Assembly: GCA_017547285.1 (NCBI GenBank)
Contig: JAFYQB010000040.1
Span: forward strand, 1-53,504
DNA from: Clostridia bacterium
GTDB lineage: Bacteria > Bacillota > Clostridia > Christensenellales > Aristaeellaceae
Length of the DNA stretch: 53,504 nucleotides
Direction: 5' to 3'
The notes beneath the pieces are model-generated. The model searched no databases, was not told the DNA's origin, and saw only the letters and a list, made by a program, of their open reading frames with translations. A program made the position numbers and the translations under genes. Of this stretch, positions 25,891-37,509 are shown in pieces. Each line of letters begins with the position of its first letter. Positions within the stretch are counted from its first letter, which is position 1.

Positions 25891-25918
25891 ATCTTACCTC
25901 TTTTTTGTTTCTTGTCAA
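25891..25918 (-). promoter_or_regulatory. Promoter of nudC
   Basis: On the minus strand TTGACA (25918-25913) and TAAGAT (25896-25891) are 16 bp apart. Its -35 hexamer shares five bases with that of the opposing promoter at 25912-25940. Confidence 0.5.
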
Positions 25919-25940
25919 TGGGCGCAGACTGTGATATGCT
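25912..25940 (+). promoter_or_regulatory. Promoter of the peptidoglycan-binding protein gene
   Basis: TTGTCA (25912-25917) and TATGCT (25935-25940) have a 17-bp spacer. The -35 overlaps the -35 of the divergent nudC promoter. Confidence 0.6.
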
Positions 25941-25980
25941 ATAAAGTGATTTCAGCGTTCGTTCAAGGAGGACAGACAGA

Positions 25981-26934
25981 ATGGATCTGCTTCAGACTTT
26001 GCTGGTATATATGTCGCTGGTGTTTGCAACCTCTGTTCAAACAGCTCCGGAACCAAGCGCCATTCCGGAAACGCCGGATTATGCCGCTGCCTATACACAG
26101 GTTACGCCTACACCTACAGTGCCTGCCACACCGGTGCCTACGATTGATATAACCCCTAATCCTGCGTATAAAACATTGCAGGTGGGCGATAAAGGCGCCA
26201 ATGTTCGTGCTATGCAGGAAAAATTACAGGAGTACGGTTACTATACAGGAGAAATCGACGGTGCATACGGAAACCAGTCCCGCATGGCAGTGGAACGTTT
26301 CCAGTATATGCACGGCCTCACGGTGGATGGAATTGCCGGACGCCGTACGCTGACCGTACTGTTTGAAAGCAGGGAAATTCGTATGCCTCAGGGCGAACCG
26401 ACGCCCGAACCGACGATTGAAACGCAGCTTGCGGTTGCGCTGACGCCCACTCCTGCGCCGGAGGGAACCCCCGTTCCGATCCTGACAGCTACGCCCGTGC
26501 CAACCGCTACGCCAAAGCCGACTGCACAGGCGCTTCCGATGCTGGAATTACAGGATTATCAGCTTCATGTGAATGGTACGCAGCCTCAGGCCAAACTCTT
26601 TCAGCAGGGCGACAAAATCTATGTTCCGCTGCTTTTGATCATGAAAGAAGCAGGGATCAATGTCATCTCGTCTTCTTCTCTGGAACTGGACGAATACGCC
26701 TTTGCAGCCGGGATGAATCTGGTGCGCTTTACACATACGGAAAACCAGTACGGCGAACCTGTCGACCTGCAGTTGTACTGCAATGATGAACCTCAGCTCG
26801 TTCCGGACCGCTCCCTGTACAGAGCTGAAGATATTTTGTACGTTTCTGTAAACAGCGTGGAAAGCATCACCGGCCTTCTCTGCTCTGTGGATGCTGAACA
26901 GAAAGTAGTGGCTGTTATGGAAGCGGCTGAATGA
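25981..26934 (+). CDS. Exported peptidoglycan-binding protein with Pro/Thr linkers
   Basis: The 317-residue protein has a hydrophobic N-terminus without a long basic region (LLQTLLVYMSLVFATSV), a Pro/Thr-rich linker, a PG_binding_1 domain (about 60-125: LQVGDKGANVRAMQEKL, YYTGEIDGAYG, VDGIAGRRT), a second Thr/Pro linker (about 135-185) and a C-terminal domain of about 120 residues resembling copper amine oxidase N-domains, which are common in clostridial wall proteins. It probably attaches to peptidoglycan non-covalently. No catalytic domain is visible. AAGGAGG precedes the ATG. Confidence 0.8.
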   Translation: MDLLQTLLVYMSLVFATSVQTAPEPSAIPETPDYAAAYTQVTPTPTVPATPVPTIDITPNPAYKTLQVGDKGANVRAMQEKLQEYGYYTGEIDGAYGNQSRMAVERFQYMHGLTVDGIAGRRTLTVLFESREIRMPQGEPTPEPTIETQLAVALTPTPAPEGTPVPILTATPVPTATPKPTAQALPMLELQDYQLHVNGTQPQAKLFQQGDKIYVPLLLIMKEAGINVISSSSLELDEYAFAAGMNLVRFTHTENQYGEPVDLQLYCNDEPQLVPDRSLYRAEDILYVSVNSVESITGLLCSVDAEQKVVAVMEAAE

Positions 26935-26953
26935 TGCAACGCTGATAAATAAG

Positions 26954-26982
26954 CAAACACCCCTGAATATCAGGGGTGTTTG
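26954..26982. terminator. Bidirectional intrinsic terminator
   Basis: The perfect stem CAAACACCCCTGA / TCAGGGGTGTTTG has a 3-nt loop. It separates the 317-residue protein gene (+) from the convergent GH2 pseudogene (-). Confidence 0.85.
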
Positions 26983-26991
26983 TCTATGTTG

Positions 26992-28719
26992 TTATTCTTC
27001 GATCGCTGCTTTTTGGGTATTGATGGCAGCAATCACTTCAGGCGGGAATTTGGCAACACGCTGGTAGGTATACAAACCATTCTGTTCCTGTTCCACGTCG
27101 GTCAGCTGCGTATAGCAGAATCCCATATGCTCGGGATTGCCGAGCAGAGCTTCGGTCAGGCCCTTGTAGCGGCTGATGAACTCCTCAGCGCTTTCGGGGC
27201 CCTTGCCGTATCCCCAGCCAGATGCATCGTCCGTCCAGCGGATACCGCCGTATTCGCTTACGAACATAGGCAGCTTGCCATCATAATGCTGGTGACGGGC
27301 AAAATGGTCGTAGAGCTCGGCGCCGGGCTGATAGCGTTTGGCATAAATTTCAGGATCCTGCTCATAGTCATGCGTATCATAAATATCGGTTTCAGCATGG
27401 TATCCGCCGCTTGTATCGATACAGGGACGACTGGGATCCATTGCCTTGGTGGTGCGATAGGTCATCTGCAAAGTCAGTTCGCGCAGGCCTTCGTTGCTTT
27501 CTTTCCATACTTCGTTATAGGGACACCAGCCAACAATGGAAGGCGCATTGAAATCGCGTTCCACCACTTCCAGCCATTCGCGAAGGAAAATGGTCATGGT
27601 GTGCGGATGGGACGGTTCGATGCCCCAGCTGGGCATTTCACCCCAGCAGATGTAGCCCAGTTTATCTGCCCAGTAGAGGAAACGCTGCTCAAAAACTTTC
27701 TGATGCAGACGCGCACCGTTAAAGCCCATGGCCATGGACATTTCGATATCGTGCTTCAAGGCTTCATCCGTGGGGGCGGTGTAGATGCCGTCCGGATAGA
27801 AACCCTGATCCAGAATCAGGCGCTGGAAGACCGGTTTACCATTGAGCAGGCACTTCTTGCCATCAAAGGAAATGGTGCGCAGACCAAAGTAGCTGTCCAC
27901 AGCATCAAGAATCTATTCGCCCTTGCAAAGTGTGAGCTTCAGGTCGTAGAGATTCGGCTCACCAACCGTCCACAGCTTGGGATCATCCACTTTCAGCGTC
28001 AATTTGGCGTGATTGCCGTCCATTTTGGTTTCGGTACAGCCAGCAGGCTGACCTTCAAAGCTGGCGCAGGCTTTCAGCGTGCCGCCCAAAGCATTTCCAT
28101 CAATCAAAGCGTCTACATAAATGGAACCATTTGCGGCATCGGGGATCATTCGGGTGGATTTGATGAATACCTCAGGTACCCACTCCAGCCATACAGTCTG
28201 CCAAATACCGGTGGTACGGGTATAGCTGCATCCACAGGAATGATAGTCATAGCACTGCTTGCCATAGGGCTGGCGGCCGTGACGCTGGTCATCGTCAGCG
28301 CAGATCACCAGCGTATTTTCGCCTTCTTTGAGTACGCTGGTAATTTCAAAGGCAAAGGATGCGTAGCCGCCTTCGTGAACGCCTACAGACTGACCATTGA
28401 CCCATGCTTCGCATTTGTAATCAACTGCGCCGAAGTGCAGAAACACGCGCTTGCCCATGGCTTCCCTGGGCAGGGTAAAAGTGCGCCGATACCAAACAGC
28501 CAGCATAAAATCCTTATAGCCTACGCCTGAAAGGTCACTTTCGGGGCAGAAGGGTACCAGAATACGGCTGTTCAGCTCTTCTTTTTCCACCAGGCCACGG
28601 GCACGTCCAGAGGCGCCGTGATCGATTTCAAATTGCCAGATACCGTTCAGGTTCATCCAGCCGGGACGTACAAACTGGGGACGTGGATATTCCGGACGGG
28701 GAATGGTATTCATTTGCAT
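26992..28719 (-). pseudogene. Glycoside hydrolase family 2 gene interrupted by an in-frame TAG
   Basis: Two open segments in the same frame (28719-27913 and 27912-26992) together give a complete GH2 enzyme of about 575 residues. The first has the sugar-binding and Ig-like domains (MNLNGIWQFEID, GAVDYKCEAWVNG, TTGIWQTVWLE). The second has the TIM barrel with acid/base PYNEVW and nucleophile FVSEYGG. They are joined by CKGE-TAG-ILDAVDSYFGLR, which reads through without any shift. TAG also ends hflX here, so it is a real stop in this genome. No ribosome site precedes the second part. It was probably a beta-galactosidase or beta-glucuronidase-like enzyme; a sequencing error is possible. Confidence 0.85.
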
Positions 28720-28754
28720 TCAACTCCTGTATTGATTAGGATGATGTTATTTGT

Positions 28755-28783
28755 ATTGTAGTTGAAAAAGAGACGTTTGACAA
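28755..28783 (-). promoter_or_regulatory. Promoter of the GH2 gene
   Basis: On the minus strand TTGTCA (28783-28778) and TACAAT (28760-28755) are 17 bp apart. Its presence suggests the GH2 lesion is recent. Confidence 0.6.
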
Positions 28784-28803
28784 GCAACAATCCCGGTGAA
28801 ATA

Positions 28804-28832
28804 TTGACATATCCTATCGGCTGTATTATTCT
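28804..28832 (+). promoter_or_regulatory. Promoter of the AraC regulator
   Basis: TTGACA (28804-28809) and TATTCT (28827-28832) have a 17-bp spacer. The TTGACA-17-TATTCT pair has the same hexamers as the isc promoter at 4173-4201. Confidence 0.7.
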
Positions 28833-28849
28833 GAATTCAGGGTGGTGAC

Positions 28850-29617
28850 ATGCGGATGAAGCTGGAACGCATTCGACATAACTGGCATGAAAATGCCGGC
28901 ATGACGCTCAATAGGCCGGAAGGTTCCGGAGATTATGTACTTTTGCACTTTTTATCCCCTGTGATCCTGTGGTATGACGGACAGAAACGGGAGGCTCCTT
29001 CCGGCAGCCTGATTGTTTTTTCTCCCAGGAAAGGACATGAATTTTACAGCGAAGGCCCGCTCTTGCATGACTGGATGCACATGACAGGAAATGTGGAAGA
29101 AGCGCTTGAAGAGGTAGGCCTGAAAACAAATACGCTATACCATATGGCCCAGAGTCTGCAGATCACAGAACGTATTGCCCGACTGGAGGCGGAGTTCTTT
29201 GCGCGGAATGATCATTGGGAGTGCTGTATCGATACGCTGCTGACTGAATTGTGGATCATCGTTGCCAGACAAGCTGCAGGATCCGCATCGCAGCCTGTTT
29301 TGCAGGCAACGGCGGATCACCTGCGCGAACTTCGTGCTGTGATGATCCAGCATCCTGAATGGCCCTGGACCAATGAAATGATGGCCAAACGCGTCAACAT
29401 CAGCGTATCACGTTTGTATCCGCTTTACAGACGTTTGTTTTCCATTTCTCCCGGGCGTGACTTGATCCTGATGCGGGTTGAAAAAGCCAAAAACCTGCTT
29501 GCACAGGGCTTGTCAGTTGCGCAGGTTACCGATTTGCTTGGGTATGGCAGTACGTTTCATTTCATTCGGCAATTCAGGCAGGAGACCGGTATAACACCTG
29601 GAAAGTGGGCGAAATAA
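28850..29617 (+). CDS. AraC-family transcriptional regulator
   Basis: The 255-residue protein has an N-terminal cupin-like sensing domain (about 1-140; the PSGSLIVFSPRKGHEFYSEGP strand region is typical) and a C-terminal double helix-turn-helix with VAQVTDLLGYGSTFHFIRQFRQETGITPGKW. Such regulators usually activate sugar genes. It is divergent from the broken GH2 gene, its likeliest target. Two close start codons (28850 and 28856) follow GGGTGGTG; either is plausible. Confidence 0.92.
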   Translation: MRMKLERIRHNWHENAGMTLNRPEGSGDYVLLHFLSPVILWYDGQKREAPSGSLIVFSPRKGHEFYSEGPLLHDWMHMTGNVEEALEEVGLKTNTLYHMAQSLQITERIARLEAEFFARNDHWECCIDTLLTELWIIVARQAAGSASQPVLQATADHLRELRAVMIQHPEWPWTNEMMAKRVNISVSRLYPLYRRLFSISPGRDLILMRVEKAKNLLAQGLSVAQVTDLLGYGSTFHFIRQFRQETGITPGKWAK

Positions 29618-29619
29618 AC

Positions 29620-29647
29620 AAGGGGCATGGAGAAGTCCATGCCCTTT
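29620..29647. terminator. Bidirectional terminator-like hairpin
   Basis: The stem AAGGGGCATGGA / TCCATGCCCTTT has a 4-nt GAAG loop, between the AraC gene (+) and the aldo/keto reductase gene (-). Confidence 0.7.
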
Positions 29648-29653
29648 GCTGTA

Positions 29654-30661
29654 TTATTTCAGGATTTCTTCGATTGCACGCAGCTCTTCCGGGCGCAATG
29701 CAGGGAAATTCAACGCGGCAACGTTTTCGATGATCTGCTCTGGTTTGCTTGCGCCAATCAGAGCGGATGTAACGGTAGGATCGCGCAGCACCCACTGCAG
29801 CGCCAGCTGAGCCAGCTTCTGGCCTCGCGCTTCAGCAATGGCATTTAGCTTACGCACCTTATCCAGCTTTTCTTCGGTGATCGCAGAAGGCTTGAGATAA
29901 CGCGGATCGTGTGCTGCACGTGAATCAGAAGGAATACCGTTCAGATATTTGCCGGTCAGAATACCGTTTTGCAGCGGTGCAAAAGCAATGCAGCCCACGC
30001 CTTCACGGGTGAGTACATCCTTCAGGCTGCCGTATCCTTCTACGGGCGATTCGATCCAGCGATTCAGCATGGAATAACTGGGCTGATGGATCAGCAGGTG
30101 AGAGCCGAGCGTTCCGAGTGCTTTGACGGCGGCTTCGGTCTGATCGGCTTTATAATTGGAAATACCCACATACAGCGCTTTTCCACTGCGCAAAATCTGC
30201 TCGAGCGTGCCCATGGTTTCCTCGATTGGCGTTTCGGGATCCGGACGATGATGATAGAAAATATCCACATAATCCAGATTCATGCGTTTCAAGCTCTGAT
30301 CCAGACTGGAGATCAGGTATTTGCGGCTGCCGAAATTGCCATAGGGGCCCGGCCACATATCATATCCGGCCTTGGTGGAAATGATCAGTTCATCACGATA
30401 CGGTTTCCAGTCGCGCAGCATATGGATGCCAAAATTTCGTTCGGCTTCACCGTAAGGCGGGCCGTAGTTGTTGGCAAGATCAAAATGCGTAATACCATTG
30501 TCGAAGGCGGTGCGAAGCAGGCTTTGCTGTACGCCAAAGGGCGTAATATTGCCAAAATTATGCCAAAGCCCCAGCGAAATAGCAGGCAGTTTAAGACCGC
30601 TCTTGCCAACACGGCGGTACTGCATGGTATCGTAACGATTTGTGTTTGCAATATATTCCAT
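29654..30661 (-). CDS. Aldo/keto reductase (YghZ-like)
   Basis: The 335-residue NADPH-dependent oxidoreductase has a TIM-barrel fold. The catalytic tetrad is visible: Asp and Tyr in FDLANNYGP, Lys in ISTKAGY, and His in FYHHRPD. The C-terminal IGASKPEQIIENVAAL is the cofactor-binding segment. The sequence resembles the L-glyceraldehyde 3-phosphate reductase (YghZ) group, which also acts on methylglyoxal. I chose ATG 30661 after AAAGGAG; an in-frame ATG at 30679 would overlap that site. The gene appears to be monocistronic. Confidence 0.92.
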   Translation of the reverse strand: MEYIANTNRYDTMQYRRVGKSGLKLPAISLGLWHNFGNITPFGVQQSLLRTAFDNGITHFDLANNYGPPYGEAERNFGIHMLRDWKPYRDELIISTKAGYDMWPGPYGNFGSRKYLISSLDQSLKRMNLDYVDIFYHHRPDPETPIEETMGTLEQILRSGKALYVGISNYKADQTEAAVKALGTLGSHLLIHQPSYSMLNRWIESPVEGYGSLKDVLTREGVGCIAFAPLQNGILTGKYLNGIPSDSRAAHDPRYLKPSAITEEKLDKVRKLNAIAEARGQKLAQLALQWVLRDPTVTSALIGASKPEQIIENVAALNFPALRPEELRAIEEILK

Positions 30662-30763
30662 AGCACAGACTCCTTTCAAACGATAAATGACTCTTTACTT
30701 GTAGTGTAGCATAAAGTGCATCAAAAAGCCAGTACAGGGGATGCTTTCAAATCGTTTTGGCGG

Positions 30764-30769
30764 TATAAT
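30764..30769 (+). promoter_or_regulatory. -10 element before the M20 peptidase gene
   Basis: A perfect TATAAT lies 22 bp before the M20 start codon. The -35 region is a poor match, so this is a partial call. Confidence 0.4.
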
Positions 30770-30790
30770 AGACAGCAAGGAGGGATTCCA

Positions 30791-32239
30791 ATGAAAAAAG
30801 CTTATACAGAACTGCTCGAAAAAGCGGCTTCATGGATCGAAGCGCATAAAGAAGAATATATCAGCGAAGTGCAGGGCCTTGCCCGCATTCCGTCCGTCAG
30901 CCGTGCAGACGAAGCGCAGCCCGGTGCGCCCTTTGGACAGGATTGCCGCCGCGTGCTGGATTACATGATGGAGCGCGGAACCCATTACGGATTTGACGTG
31001 CAGGATCACGACGGCTATGCCGTTTCGGTTTCAATGGGCGATCCTCTGGAGGCTATTGGCATGATTGCCCATCTGGATGTGGTGCCAGTTGGCGATGGAT
31101 GGGTCTATCCGCCCTATGGCGCAACCTACGTGTCGGAACATGATGTGCTGATTGGCCGCGGTGTGAGCGACAACAAATGCGCTGCTGTTACTGCGCTGTT
31201 TGCCATGCGCATGCTCAGAGAATTGGGATGGGAACTCAAACATGGCTTGCGTCTGCTGTGCGGCAGCAGTGAAGAAACCGGCATGCAGGACATGAAATAT
31301 CTTGTGGAAAACGGCGTTGCATTTCCAAAATTCTCTCTGGTGCCCGATGCTGCGTTCCCTGTGAATTACGGCCAGAAGGGCTCGGTAGATGCTAATCTTG
31401 CTATTCCATGCGAAGGTAATTTGATTCAGCTGGATGCCGGTTCTGTTCGCAATGTAATTCCTGATTGGGCCGGATGCACGGTTCGCGCAGAGGAAACCAA
31501 GGTGTATTCGGCGCTGGAGCAGCTTGAAGATGAACTGAAGCAGCGTATCACCATCGAAATCTGCAGCGAAGGAGTGCGCATTGCGGCGCACGGACGTTCC
31601 GGTCATGCGGCATCTCCGGATGGATGCGTGAATGCGATTGCCGTTCTGGCTGAGGCGCTTTGCAAGATGAACATTCTGGAAGGCAGTTGTGCGAAAGCAA
31701 TTCGTGAAGTAGCGGAGCTCACCTCCGACGCGCACGGTGTAAGTGAAGGGATTCCCTATGAGGATGAAGAGTCCGGCAAACTCACGCTGGTCTATGGCGT
31801 TGTTCATCTGAAAAATGGCGTACTGCACCTGTGTGCGGACAGCCGTTACTGCGTAACGCTGTGCAAGGCGGATGTTGTGCCCAAACTGGAAGCCAACTGG
31901 ACAGAACGCGGCTTCACCATTGAGTATTTGGATGCTACGGAACCCTTCTATCTGCCCAAAACAGATTCTCGCGTTGCAGCCTTGCAGGAAATCTACAAAG
32001 AAGTAACCGGTCGTGATGATGAACCCTACACCATGGGCGGCGGCACTTATTCCCGCGTTGTACCCAATGCCATTTCTTTCGGCGGAGGATTGCGTGGTGT
32101 GGAGCATGATATGAGTTTCCTGCCTGAAGGGCACGGCGGTGCGCACGGCAGAGACGAAGTGCTTTTCCTTGATAATGCCATGACGGCCTTCCGCATTTAT
32201 GCGGTCGCGCTGGCCATGCTGGACGACCTGATGGCATGA
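30791..32239 (+). CDS. M20 family dipeptidase (PepV/Sapep-like)
   Basis: The 482-residue protein belongs to the M20 dizinc peptidases. AHLDVVPVGDGW supplies the first ligand His and catalytic Asp, GRGVSDNKC the bridging Asp, GSSEETGMQD the catalytic Glu pair, and VPDAAFPVNYGQKG is typical of PepV-type dipeptidases. A lid domain occupies about 190-360. The frame opens at 30716, but ATG 30791 follows AAGGAGGG. Its last four bases overlap the next gene (ATGA), so the two are coupled. Substrates are likely dipeptides in the cytoplasm. Confidence 0.92.
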   Translation: MKKAYTELLEKAASWIEAHKEEYISEVQGLARIPSVSRADEAQPGAPFGQDCRRVLDYMMERGTHYGFDVQDHDGYAVSVSMGDPLEAIGMIAHLDVVPVGDGWVYPPYGATYVSEHDVLIGRGVSDNKCAAVTALFAMRMLRELGWELKHGLRLLCGSSEETGMQDMKYLVENGVAFPKFSLVPDAAFPVNYGQKGSVDANLAIPCEGNLIQLDAGSVRNVIPDWAGCTVRAEETKVYSALEQLEDELKQRITIEICSEGVRIAAHGRSGHAASPDGCVNAIAVLAEALCKMNILEGSCAKAIREVAELTSDAHGVSEGIPYEDEESGKLTLVYGVVHLKNGVLHLCADSRYCVTLCKADVVPKLEANWTERGFTIEYLDATEPFYLPKTDSRVAALQEIYKEVTGRDDEPYTMGGGTYSRVVPNAISFGGGLRGVEHDMSFLPEGHGGAHGRDEVLFLDNAMTAFRIYAVALAMLDDLMA

Positions 32240-32733
32240 ACAAGCTGATCCTTCTGCGCGGCAATTCCGGGAGCGGAAAAACCAGTGCGGCCAGGGTGCT
32301 GCAAAAGCGTTTTGGCTTTAACACCATGCTGATTTCTCATGATATGGTTCGGATGCAGATGCTTCATGTGTGGGGGAAGGACGGAATTGCTGCTTCCCAG
32401 CCTTTGCTGATTGAACTGGTCAGATACGGCAAAGAGCATTCACAGGTTACTATTCTGGAGGGTGTGCTGGACTCCAAAGAATATCGGGAACTGTTTGACG
32501 TGTGTGCGGAGTTGTTCGGGAAAGAGATCTATGCGTATTACTATGATCTGCCCTTTGAAGAAACGCTCCTTCGCCATCAGACCAAGGCCAACCATAATGA
32601 TTTTGGCGAAGCTGATATGCGCCGCTGGTGGCGTGAAAAAGATGTTCTTCCCATGATCCCGGAAACCATTCTGACGCAGGAAATCACGCTGGAAGAGGCC
32701 GTTGAACAAATCTATCAGAAAGTTACATCATAA
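32236..32733 (+). CDS. Small P-loop kinase, AAA_33/zeta-like
   Basis: The 165-residue protein has the Walker A GNSGSGKT at the N-terminus, ISHDMVR as a likely substrate-binding segment, and a lid region with RHQTKANHNDFG and RRWWREKD. It resembles uncharacterised Firmicute kinases of the AAA_33 group; the substrate is unknown. No antitoxin partner is present, so a toxin role is unlikely. The start overlaps the peptidase stop by 4 nt, suggesting coexpression with the dipeptidase. Confidence 0.8.
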   Translation: MNKLILLRGNSGSGKTSAARVLQKRFGFNTMLISHDMVRMQMLHVWGKDGIAASQPLLIELVRYGKEHSQVTILEGVLDSKEYRELFDVCAELFGKEIYAYYYDLPFEETLLRHQTKANHNDFGEADMRRWWREKDVLPMIPETILTQEITLEEAVEQIYQKVTS

Positions 32734-32737
32734 CAAA

Positions 32738-32767
32738 AGCCGCGCGTACCATGCAGTACGCGCGGCT
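32738..32767. terminator. Hairpin terminator between the kinase gene and lacZ
   Basis: A perfect 12-bp stem AGCCGCGCGTAC / GTACGCGCGGCT has a 6-nt loop. On the minus strand TTTT follows, so it mainly serves lacZ; on the plus strand the T run is weak. Confidence 0.75.
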
Positions 32768-32777
32768 TGGTTCGTTG

Positions 32778-35828
<3,051 letters not shown>

Positions 35829-35848
35829 TCACATAGAGGTTCACTATT

Positions 35849-36619
35849 TTAACCCCAGAATGGTTTGAGCCATTCTGCGGCTATTTTCATACATTCGGGA
35901 TTGGCAGCCAACACTGCTGTTGAGCGGCCGTAATCGGCTTCTTCCAGTTCAGGCATGGCAAAGCATCCGCCTGCTTCCTGAACCAGCAGCGAACCAGCGG
36001 CATAATCCCACGGACGCAGGATCAGTTCAAAATACACATCCTGGCGTCCGGCGGCCACATAGGCCAAATCCAGCGCTGCAGAACCACAACGCCTTACATC
36101 CGCTGCGTGCTGCAAAAAGTACAAAGCAGCCTTCATGCTTTTATCGGCCAGTTCAACGTTATAAGGCGAAGTGCCAAAACCAATAAGCGCATGGTCAATG
36201 GAGGTATTGGAAACGTGAATGGGGTGATCGTTCAAGCAGGCGCCCTTGCCTTTTTCTGCGAAGAAAAGTTCATTCGTGTAAGGCTGGTACACTACACCCA
36301 ACACAGGCATACGATTTTCAAGCAGTGCAACACTGATGGCGGAAAAACGATAGCTGTGAATAAAATTGGTGGTGCCGTCCAGAGGATCAATTACCCAGGT
36401 GGGCGCATCAGTCAGCGCTTCATTCTCCTGCTCTTCGCCGATGATGCAGGAACCGGGCAGCAACTGCTGCAGTTCGGCAATCAGAAAACGCTGCACTTCT
36501 TCATCCACGCTGGTCACAAAATTAGCATGTCCTTCTTTCTGCTCCACACGAAATGCTTCTGCATTCAGAATCAGTTCTCCGGCTTTGCGGACAATGGTTT
36601 GCAATGATTGTTTCATCAT
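35849..36619 (-). CDS. Inositol monophosphatase family protein
   Basis: The 256-residue protein has the Mg-dependent phosphatase motifs: GEEQ, DPLDGTTNF and WDYAAGSLLVQEAGG. The family includes inositol monophosphatase SuhB, fructose-1,6-bisphosphatase-like and other sugar phosphatases. Its place between a GH43 enzyme and lacZ suggests it may dephosphorylate a sugar phosphate from the same pathway, but classic myo-inositol phosphatase activity is equally possible. Two adjacent start codons (36619 and 36616) follow AAAGGA. Confidence 0.9.
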   Translation of the reverse strand: MMKQSLQTIVRKAGELILNAEAFRVEQKEGHANFVTSVDEEVQRFLIAELQQLLPGSCIIGEEQENEALTDAPTWVIDPLDGTTNFIHSYRFSAISVALLENRMPVLGVVYQPYTNELFFAEKGKGACLNDHPIHVSNTSIDHALIGFGTSPYNVELADKSMKAALYFLQHAADVRRCGSAALDLAYVAAGRQDVYFELILRPWDYAAGSLLVQEAGGCFAMPELEEADYGRSTAVLAANPECMKIAAEWLKPFWG

Positions 36620-36634
36620 AAATCCTTTCTGCGG

Positions 36635-37498
36635 TTAAAGGCGAACCAGCCCGTCCGGCTTTTCGGCTAGCGGATAGAAACAGGGGCGCTCTTCCAGATG
36701 CTTGTTGGGACTGTGCAGTGTCAGGTAAAGTTGGCCGTCCAATGCACGGAATAGCATGCCGTGTCCGCCGTCATTCCAGAACAGCGGCTCAATATGAGAA
36801 AACTGACCATCGATATTGCCGTTATCGGAAACCGCTACGGCCTGTGTGTAACCGCCTTCGCTGAAACTGGCCCACAGGCAAAGCAGCGTACCGTTCGGTG
36901 TACGCCAAAGGAACGGACCATCCGTCACCCAGGCAGGCTTGCCGCTGGAGTGCGTAATCGCCTTACCCCAGGAAACTTCGCTTGCATGAAACAGTACCTT
37001 CGGTTCTCCTGCTGCAGCGTGAAGATCATCTGTCAGCTCCATAACGCAAATTTCACCATCGCAAATCTGTACCCATTCGTGGCAGAATACCATATAGGGT
37101 TTGCCGTCTTCGCTTACATACATGGTTCCGTCAAGACACTCCCATTCGGGAGGCGTAACAGGGCCGTTGGAATGCGGAGAAAAGGGCCCCATAGGGCTTT
37201 CGGCCCGCAAAATGGCGGTGCCGCGGCAGACATCAGGATGTTTGAAGCTGGCGAACATATAAAACGCGCCCTGCCATACATGAACTTCAGGAGCCCAATA
37301 GTTCATGGTTGCCCAAAAGGTACCATCGTTCTGGAAACATACGTGAGGACCGTCCCAGTTCTCAAGATCTGTGCTTACATACACGTCAAAGCCATCTGCT
37401 TCACCCCAGCAGGTAGCGCCGCGCGTACCATACAGATAATATTTGCCCTCGTGTACCAATACAAAGGGATCGCGGATGTTGATGTCAGTTCGTTTCAC
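36635..37498 (-). CDS. Glycoside hydrolase family 43 enzyme
   Basis: The 287-residue single-domain protein is a five-blade propeller GH43. It starts NIRDPFVLVHEGKYYLYG with the catalytic base Asp. The middle has DGTMYVSEDGKPYMVFCHEW, and the general acid region reads VTDGPFLWR, with Asp where many GH43 proteins have Glu. Near the end, GGHGMLF is conserved. Likely substrates are arabino- or xylo-oligosaccharides. There is no signal peptide. The start is GTG 37498, 7 nt after GGAGGGA; the open frame to 37561 overlaps the EamA gene and is rejected. Confidence 0.88.
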   Translation of the reverse strand: MKRTDINIRDPFVLVHEGKYYLYGTRGATCWGEADGFDVYVSTDLENWDGPHVCFQNDGTFWATMNYWAPEVHVWQGAFYMFASFKHPDVCRGTAILRAESPMGPFSPHSNGPVTPPEWECLDGTMYVSEDGKPYMVFCHEWVQICDGEICVMELTDDLHAAAGEPKVLFHASEVSWGKAITHSSGKPAWVTDGPFLWRTPNGTLLCLWASFSEGGYTQAVAVSDNGNIDGQFSHIEPLFWNDGGHGMLFRALDGQLYLTLHSPNKHLEERPCFYPLAEKPDGLVRL

Positions 37499-37509
37499 GA
37501 TTTTCCCTC

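Noticed and set aside
26980..28530. 516-codon open frame on the plus strand that stays open across the GH2 stop
   Set aside because: Antisense to the GH2 gene, whose conserved motifs run through both halves. The antisense product lacks family features.
32236..32733. Zeta-type toxin
   Set aside because: The protein has a P-loop kinase core but no epsilon-like antitoxin gene is adjacent; it is coupled to a dipeptidase gene instead.
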